Assembly (NCBI RefSeq): GCF_007678255.1 | Contig: NZ_VEED01000014.1 | Coordinates: forward strand, 80,572 to 144,571 | DNA: 64,000 nucleotides | DNA from: Bacillus sp. X1(2014) | Lineage (GTDB): Bacteria > Bacillota > Bacilli > Bacillales_B > DSM-18226 | Reading direction: 5' to 3' | In this document: positions 29,814 to 37,680 of the stretch, piece by piece | Position numbering within the stretch: the stretch's first letter is position 1 | Layout of the letters: each line of letters begins with the position of its first letter | The notes under the pieces: generated by a model | Told to the model about the DNA's origin: nothing | The model's database searches: none | What the model saw: only the letters and a program-made list of their open reading frames with translations | Position numbers and translations under genes: made by a program

Positions 29814-30041
29814 CTCTAAAACAGTAAAAACATAGCATCTATTTTCATTAAGCTAGTACCAAATGAGAATGAAAAGTGACTTTTAATGAAAATTCTGATT
29901 AATTCTATTTAGGAAAAATTCACCCGAGTAAAATCATACCTTATTTTTTTACTTTTTGCCAATGGAATTCAAGTCTAATGGTCTTTCTATTTTTACCCAA
30001 TGAAACGGTATAAATGTATACCGCTTTAGACAATGGCAAAG

Positions 30042-30070
30042 AAAAAGCCAGTGTTGCCACACTGACTTTC
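30042..30070 (-). terminator. Terminator of the metNIQ operon
   Basis: Arms AAAGCCAGTGT and ACACTGACTTT with a 4-nt loop and one mismatch, just past metQ. Confidence 0.8.
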
Positions 30071-30084
30071 TACCTATTTATAAC

Positions 30085-30930
30085 TTATTCAGAGACCGGT
30101 ACAACGGCACCTTTGTATTGTTCAAGGATGAAGTCTTGGATTTCTTTTGAATGAAGTACTTCTACAAGTGTTTTGATGCTTTCTTTATTTTCGTCACCGC
30201 TGCGGACAGCAATCACGTTTACATATGGCGATTCTTTGTCTTCAATTGCAATGGAATCTTCAACTGGGTTTAAGCCTGCATCAATAGCATAGTTAGAATT
30301 GATTAGGACTGCGTCGCCTTCGCCATTATTATAGATTTTTGGAAGTAAAGCAGCTTCATAATTTGTATCAAACTTTATGTTTTTAGGATTTTCAACAACA
30401 TCTTTTAATTCTGCTTTTGTTTTATCAATGCCTTCTTTTAATTTGATAACACCTTCTTTTTCAAGTAAAGAAAGAAGACGGCCATGGTCAGCTACTGAGT
30501 TGCTCATGATTAAGTGTGCACCTTTTGGAAGATCACTTAGCTTTTTGTATTTCTTAGAATAAACACCAATTGGCTCAATATGGATTCCGCCAGCGTTCAC
30601 AAAGCCATAACCATTCTCTTTGTTTTGAGAATTTAAGTAAGGAATGTGTTGGAAGTAGTTTGCATCAAGTTCTTTAGACGCTAATGCTTTGTTTGGTAAT
30701 ACATAATCTTGGAATGTTTTAACTTCTAAGTCAATGCCTTTTTCTTTTAATAGTGGTTTCGCTTTTTCTAAGATTTCAGCATGGGGCACGTTAGATGCTC
30801 CAACAACTAATTTTGTTGTTTTAGCTTCTTTACCACCAGTAGTGCCTTCTGATTTTTCCTCTGACTTGCCACAAGCTGCGACAACAAATACGATTGATAA
30901 TGCTAGCAATAAACTTAATAATTTTTTCAT
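30085..30930 (-). CDS. metQ: MetQ, methionine-binding lipoprotein
   Basis: This 281-residue protein has a lipoprotein signal ending VVAACGKSE and the NlpA/MetQ core: VGASNVPHAEILE, NYFQHIPYLN and the late ALLPKIYNNGEGDAVLINSNYA. It captures L- or D-methionine outside the membrane for the MetNI transporter. It is the third gene of metN-metI-metQ, 13 nt after metI, under the SAM riboswitch at 32.8 kb. Confidence 0.93.
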   Translation of the reverse strand: MKKLLSLLLALSIVFVVAACGKSEEKSEGTTGGKEAKTTKLVVGASNVPHAEILEKAKPLLKEKGIDLEVKTFQDYVLPNKALASKELDANYFQHIPYLNSQNKENGYGFVNAGGIHIEPIGVYSKKYKKLSDLPKGAHLIMSNSVADHGRLLSLLEKEGVIKLKEGIDKTKAELKDVVENPKNIKFDTNYEAALLPKIYNNGEGDAVLINSNYAIDAGLNPVEDSIAIEDKESPYVNVIAVRSGDENKESIKTLVEVLHSKEIQDFILEQYKGAVVPVSE

Positions 30931-30943
30931 TTTGACCTCTCCT

Positions 30944-31615
30944 TTATCTTTTATCTAATTTTGAAGTGATAAAATCACCGATAAACTGAATGATAAACAC
31001 AATAATTAAAATGATAATTGTTGCGACTAAGGTTACGTCGTTTTGATTTCGTTGAAAGCCTTGAAGATAGGCAAGGTTTCCTAACCCACCTGCTCCAATA
31101 ACTCCTGCCATTGCTGTGTAACCAACAAGAGCAATCGCCGTTACGGTTATCCCAGAGACCAGCGCTGGCATTGATTCTGGTAAAAGAACCTTCCAAATGA
31201 TCGTACCAGTTGTAGCACCCATTGACTTTGCTGCTTCAATTACGCCTTTATCAATTTCCCTAAGGCCAATTTCCACCATCCTTGCATAAAATGGTGCGGC
31301 ACCAATAATTAATGCTGGCAACGCCGCATTTTCACCAATCATGGTTTGAAAAATAATCGTTGTAAATGGAATTAATAAGACAATTAAGATAATGAATGGG
31401 ATGGAACGAAAAATATTTACTATACCACTAATGATCACATTGATTGGTTTATTACTCCACAGGCTTCCTTTTGAAGTTAGAAATAATAACAATCCTAGAA
31501 GGATTCCCAGTATAAATGTGGCAGCAACGGAAATCCCCGTCATATAAAGAGTTTGTCTAGTTGCTTCCCACATCGCCGGCCAATCAAAATCTTCGAAATA
31601 CGGTTTACTATTCAC
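30944..31615 (-). CDS. metI: MetI, methionine ABC transporter permease
   Basis: A GTG at 31615 follows GTGGAGGTGG and overlaps metN by 8 nt. The 223-residue protein has about five membrane segments and the EAA coupling motif EAAKSMGATTGTIIWKVLLPES, where it contacts the ATPase. It forms the membrane channel of the MetNIQ importer. Confidence 0.93.
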   Translation of the reverse strand: MNSKPYFEDFDWPAMWEATRQTLYMTGISVAATFILGILLGLLLFLTSKGSLWSNKPINVIISGIVNIFRSIPFIILIVLLIPFTTIIFQTMIGENAALPALIIGAAPFYARMVEIGLREIDKGVIEAAKSMGATTGTIIWKVLLPESMPALVSGITVTAIALVGYTAMAGVIGAGGLGNLAYLQGFQRNQNDVTLVATIIILIIVFIIQFIGDFITSKLDKR

Positions 31616-32633
31616 TTGTAACCACCTCCACTCCTATTTGCTGTGAACGAATGTAGTCGACTGCTTTATTGACTTCTGCTTCGTCCCCATCAATATGAAT
31701 GAATAAGGTTCCATAAGACCCGCTTTGGGTTTGCGAAATCTTCCCTTGCAAGATATTAACGGTCACATTATTATGGCGAATAACATTTGTAATGATCGGC
31801 TGTTCAACAGATTCCCCAATAAAGGTTAATTGAACAATTTGACCGGAACGATAACGTTCAAGTAAATGTTCTGCTGTCTCTTTCGTCTCTTCTGGTTCGG
31901 TCACCTGCTGGACAAATCGTTTCGTAATCGACTGCTGTGGATTTTTGAATACATCTAATACTTGTCCAAGTTCAACGACCCTTCCACTTTCCATCACGGC
32001 AACCCGGTGACAAATCTTGCGTATTACATGCATTTCATGGGTGATGAGAACAATGGTCAGACCGAGCCTTTTATTAATATCAACTAACAACTCTAAAATA
32101 GAATCGGTCGTTTGTGGGTCGAGGGCAGAAGTAGCCTCATCACAAAGAAGTACTTTCGGATTGTTGGCAAGCGCCCTGGCAATCCCGACACGTTGCTTCT
32201 GACCGCCGCTTAACTGGGAAGGATAAGCATTTTCTCTTCCTTCCAGACCGACTAATTTAATTAGTTCACTTACTCTTTTTTGGCGCTCAGGACCTTTGAT
32301 GCCTGCAATTTCTAATGGAAAAGCAATATTTTCACTAACGGTTCTTGACCACAGTAAGTTAAAATGCTGAAAAATCATACTGATCTCTTGCCGAGCCTTT
32401 CGAAGTTCAGCACCTTTTATTTTTGAAACCACGCGGCCAGCAACGGTTACGGTTCCACTGGTTGGCAGTTCCAGACCGTTTAACATTCGGATCAATGTGC
32501 TTTTCCCAGCGCCGCTGTATCCAATTACCCCGAAAATTTCACCTTCTTGAATCTCAAGGTTTACATCATCAACGGCTCTTAACTGACCTTGTTTAGAAGG
32601 AAAAATCTTCTGAACACTTTTTATAGAAATCAT
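31608..32633 (-). CDS. metN: MetN, methionine ABC transporter ATPase
   Basis: This 341-residue protein has Walker A (GYSGAGKST), the signature LSGGQKQRVGIARAL and Walker B (VLLCDEATSALD), then a C-terminal NIL domain (about residues 265-341) that binds methionine and inhibits transport in known MetN proteins. First gene of metNIQ, it follows a SAM-I riboswitch, so both transcription and activity should fall when methionine is plentiful. Confidence 0.95.
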   Translation of the reverse strand: MISIKSVQKIFPSKQGQLRAVDDVNLEIQEGEIFGVIGYSGAGKSTLIRMLNGLELPTSGTVTVAGRVVSKIKGAELRKARQEISMIFQHFNLLWSRTVSENIAFPLEIAGIKGPERQKRVSELIKLVGLEGRENAYPSQLSGGQKQRVGIARALANNPKVLLCDEATSALDPQTTDSILELLVDINKRLGLTIVLITHEMHVIRKICHRVAVMESGRVVELGQVLDVFKNPQQSITKRFVQQVTEPEETKETAEHLLERYRSGQIVQLTFIGESVEQPIITNVIRHNNVTVNILQGKISQTQSGSYGTLFIHIDGDEAEVNKAVDYIRSQQIGVEVVTSE

Positions 32634-32751
32634 TGTATCACCTGCTTTTATCCAATTTACCTTAAAATTCTGAAAGATTTATTTTGTAATATACTATTTA
32701 ATCTACTATAGGGTTTGATTTTTTCTACGAAAAGATTCTATTTTATTAAAA

Positions 32752-32911
32752 TAAAAAGCCTTTCTGCACAGGCAGAAAGGCATCATAAATAATAATCCTT
32801 TCTCCCATCTTCCAAAGCAAACGCTTTGTGTGAATTGGCACCATTTCAATAATAAATATTGACGGTTGCCGGGCTTCATCGGGCACATCCCTCCACCTCT
32901 CTTGATAAGAG
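32752..32911 (-). promoter_or_regulatory. SAM-I riboswitch (S-box) controlling metNIQ
   Basis: Read leftward, P1 is CTCTTATC (32904-32911) pairing with GATGGGAG (32802-32809). Between them lie the S-box core words AGAGAGGTGGAGGGA, GCCCGATGAAGCCCGGCAACC and the P3/P4 arms. A terminator follows (32752-32782, GCCTTTCTGC/GCAGAAAGGC then T6). AGAAAGG next to P1 can pair with CCTTTCT of the terminator, forming the antiterminator. SAM binding should therefore stop transcription. Confidence 0.95.
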
Positions 32912-32971
32912 CATCAATTCCTATATTCAATTAAAACGTTAATTTGTTTAAGTAACTATATTACGAAAGTT

Positions 32972-33000
32972 ATCGTATCACGGATAAAAAGGGGTGTCAA
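32972..33000 (-). promoter_or_regulatory. Promoter of the metNIQ leader
   Basis: TTGACA (32995-33000) and TACGAT (32972-32977) are separated by exactly 17 nt on the leftward strand, about 60 nt before the riboswitch. Confidence 0.75.
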
Positions 33001-33032
33001 TGAAAATAACTTCATATTCGGAAAAATAAGTT

Positions 33033-34349
33033 TTAGGCATTAACGTTTAAAGAAGTTAAACCAGTTGCCGAAACAATAGCCGATTCTAGGTCTTCAATGA
33101 GATCTTCCACATTCTCAATCCCGATGGATAGGCGAATTAAATCCTCCGTTACACCTGCAGCGACCAGGCCTTCGGCATCTAATTGCTGGTGAGTAGTGCT
33201 GGCCGGATGAATAATTAAACTTTTTGCATCGCCAACATTGGCCACATGCGCCCAAAGTGTGATGGAATCAATTAATTTAGCCCCAGCTTCTTTTCCGCCT
33301 TTTATTCCGAATACCACCATCGAACCGGCACCTTTTGGTAAATACTTTTTAGCTAGTTCATAATCAGGATGTGATGGATGGCCAGGATAGGAAACCCATT
33401 CTACGGCAGGATGGTTGGACAAGTATTCGACGACTTCTTTAGTATTCGCGACATGCTCTTTCATGCGGACATGCAGTGTTTCAAGACCCAGAACAAACTG
33501 GAAGGAATTTTGCGGACTTAATGCCGGTCCTAGGTCACGCAGCAATTGGACACGAGCTTTGATTATATAAGCGACAGCGCCTAAAGCTTCTGCATAAACA
33601 AGATCATGGTAGCTTGCATCTGGTGTTGTAAAGCCTGGGAATCTTGGAGAATTCCAATCGAATTTTCCGCCATCCACAATAATTCCGCCCGTTGTCGTTC
33701 CGTTCCCTAATAACCACTTTGTAGCGGAATGAATGACAATATCTGCTCCATGTTCAATTGGCCGGCAAAGGTATGGAGTGGCAAAAGTATTGTCAACGAT
33801 TAGTGGAACACCTGCTTCATGAGCAATTTCAGCCACTTTTTCAATATCCAGGATGCGCAGGCTTGGGTTACCAATCGTTTCCGCAAAAACGGCTTTTGTT
33901 TTGGAAGTGATCGCTTGGCGGAAGTTTTCTGGATTTTCCGGATCAACAAATTTCACGTTAATTCCGTATTTCGGAAGGGTCACTGCAAATAAATTATAGG
34001 TGCCGCCATAAAGGTTGGAAGCAGAAACAATTTCATCACCAGCTTCAGCAATATTTAATATGGCAAGAGTAATGGCGGCCATTCCACTCGCAACCGCTAG
34101 GGCCCCTACACCGCCTTCTAATAATGCGACTCTTTCTTCAAATACAGTGGTCGTTGGGTTGTGTATTCTGGTATATATGTATCCAGTTTCTGCTAAGCTG
34201 AAGAGGTTTGCAGCATGCTCAGTATTCTTAAATTGATAAGCATTGTTTTGGTAAATCGGAACAGCGCGAGCCCCTGTTACCGGGTCTGGAGTTAAGCCAC
34301 CATGGACACTTAATGTTTCAAAACGATACTTCTTCTGATTTTCACTCAA
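33033..34349 (-). CDS. metY: O-acetylhomoserine sulfhydrylase (MetY type)
   Basis: The TTG at 34349 is 6 nt after AAAGGAGGAAG and gives 438 residues; the longer frame begins before this site. It is a Cys/Met-metabolism PLP enzyme: [33 protein letters not shown] and the cofactor lysine in [13 protein letters not shown]. The length and the [16 protein letters not shown] start fit the sulfhydrylase branch rather than cystathionine synthase. It makes homocysteine from O-acetylhomoserine and sulfide, and has its own SAM riboswitch. Confidence 0.9.
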   Translation of the reverse strand: MSENQKKYRFETLSVHGGLTPDPVTGARAVPIYQNNAYQFKNTEHAANLFSLAETGYIYTRIHNPTTTVFEERVALLEGGVGALAVASGMAAITLAILNIAEAGDEIVSASNLYGGTYNLFAVTLPKYGINVKFVDPENPENFRQAITSKTKAVFAETIGNPSLRILDIEKVAEIAHEAGVPLIVDNTFATPYLCRPIEHGADIVIHSATKWLLGNGTTTGGIIVDGGKFDWNSPRFPGFTTPDASYHDLVYAEALGAVAYIIKARVQLLRDLGPALSPQNSFQFVLGLETLHVRMKEHVANTKEVVEYLSNHPAVEWVSYPGHPSHPDYELAKKYLPKGAGSMVVFGIKGGKEAGAKLIDSITLWAHVANVGDAKSLIIHPASTTHQQLDAEGLVAAGVTEDLIRLSIGIENVEDLIEDLESAIVSATGLTSLNVNA

Positions 34350-34381
34350 TTTTCTTCCTCCTTTTTGACAACACACCATAC

Positions 34382-34529
34382 AAAAAAACCCCTGCTTCAG
34401 AGAAGAGGGGGTTCACTCTCCTCATCTTCCAGAGCTGTTTGCTCTGCTGGATTTAGCACCGTGTTATTTATGTAGTAAACCGGTTGCTGGGCATCAAAGG
34501 GCCAGTCCCTCCGCCACTCTCGATAAGAA
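34382..34529 (-). promoter_or_regulatory. SAM-I riboswitch (S-box) controlling metY
   Basis: P1 is TTCTTATC (34522-34529) pairing with GATGAGGA (34419-34426). The core words GAGAGTGGCGGAGGGACTGG, GCCCAGCAACCGG and GGTGCTAAATCC are all present. A terminator (AACCCC...GGGGTT, then T7) occupies 34382-34415, immediately before the metY ribosome site. The organisation is the same as upstream of metN. Confidence 0.95.
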
Positions 34530-34573
34530 TGTATAGATTAAGTTGTAATAATTGGTTAAATATTCTAATTCAA

Positions 34574-34602
34574 ATGGTATCTAAATTTTAATTCCGAGTC
34601 AA
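34574..34602 (-). promoter_or_regulatory. Promoter of the metY leader
   Basis: TTGACT (34597-34602) and TACCAT (34574-34579) are separated by 17 nt on the leftward strand, upstream of the riboswitch. Confidence 0.7.
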
Positions 34603-34611
34603 TAGGTTTGA

Positions 34612-34971
34612 TTAAAAATTTGTAATTTTCGCGATATTTTCCTGCGTTTTTGTTAAATAAAAGATAGACTCTAGCAATAATGTTGTGCGGATGGGGGCCG
34701 ATATACTTAGAAGACCATTGCGTTCAAGTGCTCGCAACCTTTCCTCCCCTGTAAGCAGCTGCTTCATCGCATGAAGGTCCCCACGAATTTCGGATCTCGT
34801 ATGTTTCTCCCCGCTATCATGAAGAATGAAAACTTCTCTATCCTTTATGATGATTTGATAGGTATTTTGTTCACAAATTAAATTCACTCTCGCATGAATA
34901 TGCTCAAGTAACGGCAGTAAATGTCCTTGCTGTTTGATTGCTAATTGAAAGGTTTCCAATACCTCTATCAT
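34612..34971 (-). CDS. SCP2-like small protein at the yusD position
   Basis: GGAGTGGTGG selects the ATG at 34971, giving 119 residues. The pattern IRGDLHAMKQLLTGEERLRAL followed by a hydrophobic C-terminus resembles SCP2 sterol-carrier-type lipid-binding domains, in which an acyl group sits in a small pocket. It occupies the yusD position between the methionine genes and yusE. The similarity is suggestive only, and no ligand can be named. Confidence 0.6.
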   Translation of the reverse strand: MIEVLETFQLAIKQQGHLLPLLEHIHARVNLICEQNTYQIIIKDREVFILHDSGEKHTRSEIRGDLHAMKQLLTGEERLRALERNGLLSISAPIRTTLLLESIFYLTKTQENIAKITNF

Positions 34972-35207
34972 TTCCACCACTCCGGTCTACGCTCTTATAT
35001 TTACTATACAGGACATAGGCCAGAAATCCTCTTTAAATTGGTCGACAATTATCTACCTTGGCATGGGAGTGGCGAGGGGATTTCCTGAGAAATATGTCGG
35101 ATGGAAGAAGTTTTTTGAAAGTGTTGGTAATTGGTCATAACCGGTTGCTATGGAAGGAGGCGGAATTTTGTAAAATTAATTTATTCTAGATGAAAAGGAT
35201 GTGGATT

Positions 35208-35390
35208 ATGTGTTATAAACCTCGGATTGAATTAGATGAAATAAAAATTTTAAGATCTTTAAATTTGCGTACTTATCAAGCCCCACTTAATGTGCCTATT
35301 TTTTATCCATATCAACTCGAACGATTTATGAGGAAACTAGACAACCAATCTTCATCATTAAGTGGCTTGCACAAGAGGCTTGCTGATTAA
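35208..35390 (+). CDS. Small orphan protein, unknown
   Basis: The ATG at 35208 follows AAAAGGATG and gives 60 residues beginning CYKPRIELDEIKIL and including YQAPLNVPIFYPYQLERFM. It is the only rightward gene between two leftward groups. It has no membrane segment and no motif I recognise. The ribosome site and lack of an opposing gene support it, but it could be a chance frame. Confidence 0.45.
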   Translation: MCYKPRIELDEIKILRSLNLRTYQAPLNVPIFYPYQLERFMRKLDNQSSSLSGLHKRLAD

Positions 35391-35477
35391 TTAGTATTGG
35401 TTTATGACCCAGGAGACTTTCTTTTCGCTCTTCGGGGCACAATTAGTTTTTTTGTAGCAAAATCGAAGGTCATCACC

Positions 35478-35504
35478 AAAAAAACAGATGCATCTCGCAT
35501 CTGC
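35478..35504 (-). terminator. Terminator after yusE
   Basis: Arms CAGATGC and GCATCTG with a short loop, followed leftward by a long T run. Confidence 0.8.
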
Positions 35505-35506
35505 TC

Positions 35507-35815
35507 TTATAGTATCTGCTGCTTTATTTTTTCAAGTAAAAATGGAACAGAGTGAAATGCGTAGAGTGTTTGCTTTACCTCGCCAGCTTCGATTATTAAC
35601 AAGCAAGGGACACTTTCAATTTCATATTCCCTAGCAAGGTCTGGATAGAAATTTAGGTTCATTTTACCCATATCTACCTCTACAAGTTCTTCGATGACCT
35701 GGAGCATTTTTGAAGCAACCTGACAGGTCCCGCACATCGGTGTATAGAAATACACTAGTCCATTTGTCTTCCCTTTAATAAAGGCAGATAATTCGCTTCG
35801 ATTCCATTCGTTCAT
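35507..35815 (-). CDS. yusE: YusE, thioredoxin-like protein
   Basis: This 102-residue protein has a thioredoxin fold with active-site Cys28/Cys31 in FYTPMCGTCQVA and a cis-proline region at ESVPCLLIIEAG, which carries an unusual Cys after the Pro. It should act in disulfide exchange. It starts 7 nt after yusF with only a weak ribosome site, so its translation probably depends on that of yusF. Confidence 0.85.
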   Translation of the reverse strand: MNEWNRSELSAFIKGKTNGLVYFYTPMCGTCQVASKMLQVIEELVEVDMGKMNLNFYPDLAREYEIESVPCLLIIEAGEVKQTLYAFHSVPFLLEKIKQQIL

Positions 35816-35822
35816 ATATCTT

Positions 35823-36182
35823 TTAACCCATTTCTAAAAATTCAGTATGCACATCAATATTTGCACCTAATAGAACGGTGGCCAAGTGGTGAACTGGTGC
35901 GGTCGCTACCTCCCGATACATCCTGTCGATATATAAATGTTCAGCTTGCGGTAATTCGCGCTTTAATTGCTTGCGAAGTTTCTCACCGGAGAAGTCAGCA
36001 TCGACAAGAATATAGACATCCTTATCTTCAAGGAAATCAATCAATTCATCCAATTTTGTAATACTGATGGTCCCGTTGGTACAAATGATTTCAACGGGTT
36101 CCTTCACGATTTTTTTTACTTTATTTTTATCCGACTTTCCTTCGACAATAAGAACTTTGTCAACATACGAATCATTCATCAT
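35823..36182 (-). CDS. yusF: YusF, TOPRIM-domain protein
   Basis: This 119-residue protein is little more than a TOPRIM domain: KVLIVEGKSDKNKV holds the conserved glutamate and VYILVDADFSGEKLRKQL the DxD pair. TOPRIM domains of this size resemble the RNase M5 catalytic core, so RNA cleavage is a reasonable guess. It heads the yusF-yusE pair. The B. subtilis order yusD-yusE-yusF-yusG is kept. Confidence 0.84.
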   Translation of the reverse strand: MMNDSYVDKVLIVEGKSDKNKVKKIVKEPVEIICTNGTISITKLDELIDFLEDKDVYILVDADFSGEKLRKQLKRELPQAEHLYIDRMYREVATAPVHHLATVLLGANIDVHTEFLEMG

Positions 36183-36321
36183 CCATCACCTGTATTAGAA
36201 GTTGTTTTATGTTAACATATTCTAAAATATTGATTACGTGTGCCTTCTTCTGACTATGTTAACCTTTTCGTTATTGTCTTTTGAAAAAATAGGCCTGTGA
36301 CTATAGGTCCAAGTTATATAG

Positions 36322-36561
36322 TTAGCACCAGCCGCCATCATCACAATCAGTATATTTTGCATCCGAACCTTCAGTTGTCGTCACATGTTGATAGATCTTC
36401 TGCTGTTCCACTTCAAAATGATGTTCTAATTCCACTTGCATGTGATCTGTCAGTTTCATTTTTCCAATTGGCGTATTATCTAGAAACAGTTCCATTTCTC
36501 CATTTTTCATTTTGCCAATGACTCGTTCTGTTACGTCTATTCTTTGCTGCTTTAATGTCAT
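36322..36561 (-). CDS. yusG: YusG, small conserved protein with C-terminal cysteines
   Basis: GAGGGTGGGAG selects the ATG at 36561, giving 79 residues, about the size of B. subtilis YusG. The protein has a beta-rich core (GEMELFLDNTPIGKMKL) and ends in TDCDDGGWC, a short acidic segment with two cysteines that could bind metal. No function is known. It lies between yusF and gcvH. Confidence 0.8.
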   Translation of the reverse strand: MTLKQQRIDVTERVIGKMKNGEMELFLDNTPIGKMKLTDHMQVELEHHFEVEQQKIYQHVTTTEGSDAKYTDCDDGGWC

Positions 36562-36632
36562 GCTCCCACCCTCTTCAATATATTTATTATAAGTTTCCCA
36601 AAAATAGTAGAAGAAAAAGTGGGAATTTAAGA

Positions 36633-36659
36633 GAAAAAGCACCTTGACAAGGTGCCTTT
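36633..36659 (-). terminator. Terminator after gcvH
   Basis: Arms AGGCACCTT and AAGGTGCTTTTT read leftward with a tight loop and trailing T run. Confidence 0.85.
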
Positions 36660-36668
36660 CCCTAGTAA

Positions 36669-37052
36669 TTAGTCTTCTTTTATCATTTCTTCATATTGTT
36701 CAGCTGTCATAAGCTTATCAAGTTCGCTGCTGTCTGATAGTTCAATTACGATCATCCATGCTTTTTCATATGGTGATTCGTTTACAAATTCAGGGCTGTC
36801 GCTTAAATCTTCATTCACTTCCACGACTTTACCGCTGACAGGTGCATAAAGCTCAGAAACAGTTTTTACAGATTCAACACTTCCAAATGGTTCGTCAGCA
36901 GTAACTTCATCGCCCACTTCTGGAAGCTCAACAAAAACGATATCTCCTAGTTCATGCTGTGCAAAAGCAGTAATCCCAACGCGGACCTTTTCTCCTTCAA
37001 CCTTTACCCATTCATGCTCTTCTGAATAACGTAATTCTTTTGGTGTACTCAT
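36669..37052 (-). CDS. gcvH: GcvH, glycine cleavage system H protein
   Basis: This 127-residue protein starts at an ATG behind TGGAGGGAT. The lipoylation lysine is Lys63 in [18 protein letters not shown], intact. GcvH carries the aminomethyl group in glycine cleavage and, in Bacillus, is also the entry point for lipoyl assembly, on which LipA (17.7 kb) acts. It stands apart from the other gcv genes, as in B. subtilis. Confidence 0.96.
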   Translation of the reverse strand: MSTPKELRYSEEHEWVKVEGEKVRVGITAFAQHELGDIVFVELPEVGDEVTADEPFGSVESVKTVSELYAPVSGKVVEVNEDLSDSPEFVNESPYEKAWMIVIELSDSSELDKLMTAEQYEEMIKED

Positions 37053-37129
37053 CGCTAAATCCCTCCATTGTTTTTTCTAAAAAATCTATCATCGAAATTA
37101 ATCGATTTCCATAGTGATGAAGAGCCGGC

Positions 37130-37486
37130 TTATCGCCACATTTTTTCAAACTCTTCTTCCTTAAAGCCTACGGTGACATGCTCGCCATCCGTTAAAATTG
37201 GGCGTTTAATTAACATGCCATCGGAAGCAAGTAATTCGAGCAGTTCTTCCTCAGTTGCAGACTTCATTTTATCCTTTATACCTAATTCACGGTATTTCAT
37301 ACCACTGGTATTAAAGAATTTCTTTAATTCTAGTCCGCTTTTTTGATAAAGATCCTGCAACACCTCACGACTTGGAGGATGTTCCACAATATGTACTTCT
37401 TCATAGGAAAGTTGATGGGCATCCAGCCATTTCTTCGCGTTTCGACATGTGCCGCATTTTGGATACCAATAAAAAGTCAGAGACAT
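37130..37486 (-). CDS. yusI: YusI, ArsC/Spx-family protein
   Basis: This 118-residue protein has the ArsC/Spx fold with a CxxC switch (Cys11/Cys14 in YPKCGTCRNAKKW) and the later TDGMLIKRPIL block containing the conserved Arg-Pro. It could be a reductase or a regulator; Spx itself has a similar CxxC, but YusI lacks the RNA-polymerase contact features I would expect to see. It lies between gcvH and the fad operon. Confidence 0.86.
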   Translation of the reverse strand: MSLTFYWYPKCGTCRNAKKWLDAHQLSYEEVHIVEHPPSREVLQDLYQKSGLELKKFFNTSGMKYRELGIKDKMKSATEEELLELLASDGMLIKRPILTDGEHVTVGFKEEEFEKMWR

Positions 37487-37643
37487 TCATTTCACCGCCC
37501 TTTCCCGCAAAAATCTTTGACTTGTCTAAACGTCACTTGAATATTATCATAACGTTTTTCAAAATCCTAATGCAAAAAATATGTTCCTCTTAAAAAAATT
37601 CGACTAATTTTTCAAAATCCCTTCCTATTCTACAATAAAAATT

Positions 37644-37678
37644 TAGGCTCCCTTTCTAATCGAAAGGGAGCCTAGTTT
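37644..37678 (-). terminator. Terminator of the fad operon
   Basis: Perfect 13-bp arms TAGGCTCCCTTTC and GAAAGGGAGCCTA with a 5-nt loop just past fadE. Confidence 0.88.
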
Positions 37679-37680
37679 TA

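Larger units (their letters stand above)
29705..30084. other. suf upstream region between metQ and sufC
   Basis: This 380-bp AT-rich gap has the metQ terminator at its right end and the likely suf promoter at its left. It also holds a small hairpin CGGTATA-AATG-TATACCG at 30006-30023. No open frame with a ribosome site was found. Confidence 0.6.

Noticed and set aside
32706..32930. 74-codon leftward frame over the metN leader
   Set aside because: It overlaps the SAM riboswitch and terminator exactly and is explained by the structured RNA.
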